Assembly (NCBI RefSeq): GCF_050467285.1
Contig: NZ_JBCMUN010000007.1
Coordinates: forward strand, 610,346-674,345
Direction: 5' to 3'
DNA length: 64,000 bases
DNA from: Paenibacillus_E oryzisoli_A
GTDB taxonomy: Bacteria > Bacillota > Bacilli > Paenibacillales > NBRC-103111
Positions within the stretch are counted from its first letter, which is position 1, and every line of letters begins with the position of its first letter. Made by a program: the position numbers and the translations under genes. Shown here in pieces: positions 61,267 to 64,000 of the stretch. The notes beneath the pieces were generated by a model. The model had not been told where the DNA came from. It did not search any database and was given only the letters and a program-made list of their open reading frames with translations.

Positions 61267-61920
61267 TTACTGCAAAAGTCCCCCATTCTCCACTTCTGCT
61301 TTTTCCCTTCTCGCCACCGGATACCTCAAAATCGTCTTCATCTTCGCAGGCTCCACTCGCCGCGGGTCGGACAAATAAATCTCATGATGCAGACCTGCAT
61401 ACGCCCAGCCCTCCGCATTGATAAAATCCTCCATCTGCCTCAACGTCTCCGGCTCAGTCGCGTAAGGTCCCACATGCAGCATTTGCACGCACTGCCCTTC
61501 ATGAAGCTTCTCGAACCGAACATCGCCAAGCTCGACCAGCTCTTTCTTCTTCTTCATCGCCTTCTGCCGAGCTTCGTCTACCTGCTCAAGCGCCACGTAT
61601 GTCGGCATCCGAATCAACAGCTTCCACCGCCACTCGGCGCGTGGAACCTTCAGAGCCTGCCTAAGGTCCCCATCGACCCACCAGAGCCCTTCCAGCTTTG
61701 GAACCGTAAAATCCCGCTCATCCTGCTTACACAACCCCTTCACGCCGTAAGAAACCGTATAGAGCGCTTCTGTCGCCCGTGCGAATGTCTCCCCGTCCGG
61801 ATCTCCTTGTCCCGTGATCGTGACATAATGAGCCGTTTCAAATTCAATGAGCTGCGGCTTTGCCTGCGCCGTGTAGTATGATTTGTACAACTTGCCGAGG
61901 TCGAGCTTCTCCATAGCCAT
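61267..61920 (-). CDS. GyrI-like small-molecule-binding domain protein
   Basis: 217 aa of the stand-alone GyrI-like (SOUL/SHS2) group. The opening DLGKLYKSYYTAQAKPQLIEF (split) and the VPKLEGLWWVDGD, MLHVGPYATEPETLRQM and HHEIYLSDPRRVEPAKMKTILRYPV blocks are typical. Such proteins bind or hydrolyse lipophilic compounds. The ATG at 61920 with GGGA upstream is preferred over a TTG six bases earlier. Confidence 0.9.
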   Translation of the reverse strand: MAMEKLDLGKLYKSYYTAQAKPQLIEFETAHYVTITGQGDPDGETFARATEALYTVSYGVKGLCKQDERDFTVPKLEGLWWVDGDLRQALKVPRAEWRWKLLIRMPTYVALEQVDEARQKAMKKKKELVELGDVRFEKLHEGQCVQMLHVGPYATEPETLRQMEDFINAEGWAYAGLHHEIYLSDPRRVEPAKMKTILRYPVARREKAEVENGGLLQ

Positions 61921-61996
61921 CACCAATCCCTTTCTTTTATTTAAGTATATAAAATAAACCCTGACAACTGTCCGTCAGCAACTCCCCTGACGAATG

Positions 61997-62033
61997 AAAA
62001 AAGCCCACCGTCCCGCGAGACGGTAAGCCTTTT
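61997..62033 (-). terminator. Intrinsic terminator of the ferritin gene
   Basis: Minus strand: ten-bp stem GCTTACCGTC/GACGGTGGGC (G-U pairs included), six-base loop, then TTTTTT. Confidence 0.88.
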
Positions 62034-62053
62034 TACCTGAATAAGCTATGTAA

Positions 62054-62572
62054 TTATTCCGCTGCCGGCGGTGTAAATGTCCGCTGTGCAAACTCAGCAT
62101 CCAGCATGAAAAACGCGTTGCTGTCTTTGTCAATTCGTTTCAGCTTATTGATAATGCTGTCGAACATCGCTTCTTCTTCGACCTGCTCGTCGATGAACCA
62201 TTTCAGGAACTGCATCGTCGCATGCTCGCGATCGTTCAGCGCCAGGTCGGACAGATGATAGATCCGGCGAGTCACTTCTTGCTCATGCAGATACGCATGC
62301 TCAAACGCATCCAAAATCGACTCATACTGATTAACCGGCGTCGGCATGCCTTCGAATTCGACTTTTTTGCCACGGTCATTGATAAATTTAAAAATCTTCA
62401 TCGCATGAAACTTCTCTTCCTCCGCTTGCACCATAAAGAAGTTCGAGAAGCCGTCCAAGCTTTCCCCTGCGCAGTAACCGGCAATTGCCAGATAGACATG
62501 TGCAGAGTAAAATTCATAGTTCATTTGTTCATTCAGCGCTTCAACGAGTTTGTCATTTAGCATTTGTTGCAC
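62054..62572 (-). CDS. Ferritin (non-haem iron storage)
   Basis: 172 aa four-helix ferritin. Di-iron ligands are visible as Glu in MNYEFYSAH (near residue 20), the EEEKFHA set (Glu and His near 52-56), Glu in HEQEVTR (near 97) and Gln/Glu in DEQVEEE (near 128-132). It stores iron as ferric oxide in a 24-mer. The start is GTG at 62572 or the in-frame ATG nine bases later; the Shine-Dalgarno distance does not decide. Downstream of the DUF1450 gene and its Fur-box promoter, and followed by a terminator. Confidence 0.95.
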   Translation of the reverse strand: MQQMLNDKLVEALNEQMNYEFYSAHVYLAIAGYCAGESLDGFSNFFMVQAEEEKFHAMKIFKFINDRGKKVEFEGMPTPVNQYESILDAFEHAYLHEQEVTRRIYHLSDLALNDREHATMQFLKWFIDEQVEEEAMFDSIINKLKRIDKDSNAFFMLDAEFAQRTFTPPAAE

Positions 62573-62588
62573 ACACCTTTCTGTATGG

Positions 62589-62675
62589 CTATTGCTTATT
62601 CAAGCCCCATACATACAAGATTACCAGAACTGTGCATACAAATACAAACGGAAGTAACAATTTTAAAAGGTTCAC
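62589..62675 (-). CDS. Possible 28-residue membrane peptide
   Basis: Between the DUF1450 and ferritin genes a GTG-started frame (62675, or GTG at 62681) codes for one hydrophobic helix (LLKLLLPFVFVCTVLVILYVW) with a short tail. The ribosome site is weak, so the call rests on the clear helix and position in the iron operon. Confidence 0.35.
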   Translation of the reverse strand: MNLLKLLLPFVFVCTVLVILYVWGLNKQ

Positions 62676-62677
62676 AT

Positions 62678-62929
62678 TCACGCCATCGCACTCTCCGCCC
62701 GTGACTCTGCAATGATTTGTTTCAACTGCGCATACAGCACGTCCGGCGACTCCGCGCAAATTAAGCGCTTCTTGCCCACCATCGCGATGCATTCCTTGCG
62801 GCAGTGCCTGCAGTTACCGAGGCAGTCCTTTTTCTTTTGCTTCAGCTTCGGAAACTCGTGCTTAATGGATTTATAGATTTGCTTCGATCCGAATTTTTCG
62901 TTTCTGCAGCAGTATTTGATCGTCTTCAC
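62678..62929 (-). CDS. DUF1450 (YuzB-like) cysteine-rich protein
   Basis: 83 aa. Cysteines at 7-8 and a cluster C36-x3-C40-x2-C43-x3-C47, which resembles thioredoxin-like ferredoxins and may bind Fe-S or zinc. GTG start with GGGAGG nine bases upstream. First gene behind a promoter with a Fur-box between -35 and -10; the ferritin gene lies 105 bp downstream. Confidence 0.88.
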   Translation of the reverse strand: MKTIKYCCRNEKFGSKQIYKSIKHEFPKLKQKKKDCLGNCRHCRKECIAMVGKKRLICAESPDVLYAQLKQIIAESRAESAMA

Positions 62930-62976
62930 ATGCGGTCGCCTCCCGCTTATAGCTAGTCACAACTTCTCTCTTCTTG

Positions 62977-63005
62977 ATATTAGTGATAATAATAATCACT
63001 GTCAA
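62977..63005 (-). promoter_or_regulatory. Promoter with Fur box filling the spacer
   Basis: On the minus strand TTGACA (63000-63005), exactly 17 bases, then TAATAT (62977-62982). The spacer holds TGATTATTATTATCA (62984-62998), which matches the 7-1-7 Fur consensus TGATAATNATTATCA in 14 of 15 positions. Fur bound there would block RNA polymerase when iron is plentiful. Confidence 0.75.
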
Positions 63006-63029
63006 CTAATAATTCGGCGAGCTTGTACG

Positions 63030-63074
63030 AAAAAAGCTCCCTTTCATCCATTTTTGGATAAAAGAGAGCTTTTC
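63030..63074 (-). terminator. Terminator of the second tRNA/5S rRNA array
   Basis: Minus strand: stem of about 16 bp (AGCTCTCTTTTATCC with GGATGAAAGGGAGCT, G-U pairs included), five-base loop, then TTTTTT, directly after tRNA-Leu. Confidence 0.92.
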
Positions 63075-63078
63075 GTTA

Positions 63079-63163
63079 TGCGGTCAAGAGGACTCGAACC
63101 TCCACGGGGGGTTAGCCCACACGGACCTGAACCGTGCGCGTCTGCCAATTCCGCCATGACCGC
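63079..63163 (-). tRNA. tRNA-Leu (CAG)
   Basis: Class II tRNA, 85 bases with a long variable arm; acceptor GCGGTCA/TGACCGC, anticodon loop TTCAGGT. Last gene of the eight-tRNA array. Confidence 0.96.
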
Positions 63164-63169
63164 GTAAAG

Positions 63170-63245
63170 TGGTGAGTCATGTAGGATTCGAACCTACGAC
63201 ACCCTGATTAAAAGTCAGGTGCTCTACCAACTGAGCTAATGACTC
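63170..63245 (-). tRNA. tRNA-Lys (TTT)
   Basis: Complete cloverleaf; acceptor GAGTCAT/ATGACTC, anticodon loop CTTTTAA, CCA encoded. Confidence 0.97.
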
Positions 63246-63262
63246 ATATTGTGTTTAAAAAA

Positions 63263-63339
63263 TGGCGGAGCCGACGGGATTCGAACCCGCGGTCTCCTGC
63301 GTGACAGGCAGGCATGTTAGGCCTCTACACCACGGCTCC
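63263..63339 (-). tRNA. tRNA-Asp (GTC)
   Basis: Complete cloverleaf; acceptor GGAGCCG/CGGCTCC with discriminator G, anticodon loop CTGTCAC, CCA encoded. Confidence 0.97.
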
Positions 63340-63348
63340 GCGTTCGTT

Positions 63349-63428
<80 letters not shown>

Positions 63429-63507
63429 TCATTAAGAGAGAATCAATTGGACCCCGAAAAAGTAATCGGTATTACTACGAAGCATTTCGTCACTTTTTTG
63501 GGTATTA

Positions 63508-63583
63508 TGGTGGAGGCTGACGGGATCGAACCGCCGACCCTCTGCTTGTAAGGCAGATGCTCTCCCAGCTGAGCTAAGCCTCC
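63508..63583 (-). tRNA. tRNA-Val (TAC)
   Basis: Complete cloverleaf; acceptor GGAGGCT/AGCCTCC, anticodon loop CTTACAA, CCA encoded. Confidence 0.97.
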
Positions 63584-63602
63584 ATGGGATATTTAGAAGA
63601 AG

Positions 63603-63674
63603 TGACCCGTAGGGGACTCGAACCCCTGTTACCTCCGTGAAAGGGAGGTGTCTTAACCACTTGACCAACGGGCC
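63603..63674 (-). tRNA. tRNA-Glu (TTC)
   Basis: Complete cloverleaf; acceptor GGCCCGT/ACGGGTC with one G-U pair, anticodon loop CTTTCAC. CCA not encoded. Confidence 0.96.
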
Positions 63675-63711
63675 TCATAAATCAGCCATTCTAAAGCTGT
63701 AGGAAAAATTA

Positions 63712-63803
63712 TGGCGGAGAGAGAGGGATTCGAACCCTCGAGACGCTTGTGACGCCTACACGATTTCCAATCGTGCTCCTTCGGCCAGCTCGGACACCTC
63801 TCC
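63712..63803 (-). tRNA. tRNA-Ser (GGA)
   Basis: Class II tRNA, 92 bases with a long variable arm; anticodon loop TTGGAAA, discriminator G, CCA encoded. Confidence 0.96.
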
Positions 63804-63843
63804 ATGCTGAAAGCCTAGAATGAACTGTTATTATAAGATTGGG

Positions 63844-63898
63844 ATCCCCAAAAAGTTAAACATTTACTCCAAAGAGCTTGTCTTTTCTTTTTGGGGAT
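63844..63898. repeat. 12-bp inverted repeat between tRNA-Asn and tRNA-Ser
   Basis: ATCCCCAAAAAG (63844-63855) and CTTTTTGGGGAT (63887-63898) are perfect complements with a 31-base loop. The stem may be an RNA-processing signal in the array; it is not a normal terminator because six tRNA genes follow. Confidence 0.55.
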
Positions 63899-63902
63899 TG
63901 GA

Positions 63903-63975
63903 CTCCCCGAACAGGACTCGAACCTGTGACAACTCGATTAACAGTCGAGTGCTCTACCAACTGAGCTATCAGGGA
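63903..63975 (-). tRNA. tRNA-Asn (GTT)
   Basis: Complete cloverleaf; acceptor TCCCTGA/TCGGGGA with one G-U pair, anticodon loop CTGTTAA. First tRNA after the 5S rRNA end. Confidence 0.96.
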
Positions 63976-63980
63976 ACAGT

Positions 63981-64000
63981 GCTTGGCAACGTTCTACTCT
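63981..64000 (-). rRNA. rrf: 5S rRNA, 3' end only (partial)
   Basis: The last 20 bases of the window, read on the minus strand, are AGAGTAGAACGTTGCCAAGC, the usual 3' end of a Bacillota 5S rRNA. The position before a tRNA array fits an rRNA operon continuing to the right. Confidence 0.8.

Overview
The window looks like the chromosome of an endospore-forming, polysaccharide-degrading member of the Bacillota, most likely Paenibacillus or a close relative. The evidence is a moderately high GC content, strong Shine-Dalgarno sites, a gerA-type germinant receptor operon, a YyaC-type spore protein, an S-layer (SLH) anchored giant enzyme, several CUT1 sugar ABC transporters without their own ATPase, a cyclic-di-AMP (ydaO) riboswitch and long tRNA arrays beside a 5S rRNA end. 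The genus is inferred from style, not from a marker gene.

Positions 1-25.7 kb form a carbohydrate-use region. On the minus strand, in order of transcription, lie a 2268-residue SLH-anchored family 8 polysaccharide lyase (15411-22217), a membrane-bound AraC-type regulator (12897-15260), a lipoprotein/permease/permease uptake set with a GH88 unsaturated glucuronyl hydrolase (7945-12694), a second uptake set (4474-7661), a GH28 enzyme (2959-4401) and a secreted alginate-lyase-like protein running off the left edge. The lyase would cut a uronate-containing polymer outside the cell, the transporters import the unsaturated oligomers, and GH88 opens them inside. Two sets of repeated promoter motifs (one at 12.8, 15.3 and 22.3 kb; one at 2.93 and 7.77 kb) suggest two AraC-type regulons. 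A GH36 alpha-galactosidase and a membrane protein follow on the plus strand.

Positions 26.3-29.8 kb hold a divergent gerA/gerB/gerC germinant receptor operon. Positions 29.8-40.0 kb, minus strand, hold the least ordinary cluster: two CUT1 permeases, a HlyD-type adaptor, a MacB-like membrane protein, a sugar-binding lipoprotein and a large exported protein of unknown type, followed by a two-component system. No ATPase is present in it.

Positions 40-63 kb are mostly housekeeping and small accessory genes: MBL hydrolase, thioredoxin-like, DedA, cupredoxin, GH4 alpha-galactosidase with a divergent AraC regulator, YbaK, Dabb, topoisomerase III, HAD hydrolase, ABC exporter, YyaC, glycosyltransferase, riboswitch-controlled NlpC/P60 hydrolase, AIM24, ferritin and a DUF1450 protein behind a Fur-box promoter. 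The gene-poor stretches at 25.8-26.2, 40.5-41.4 and 44.0-44.8 kb carry families of short palindromic repeats. Twelve tRNA genes on the minus strand (59.5-59.9 and 63.1-64.0 kb) end at the 3' end of a 5S rRNA at the right edge.
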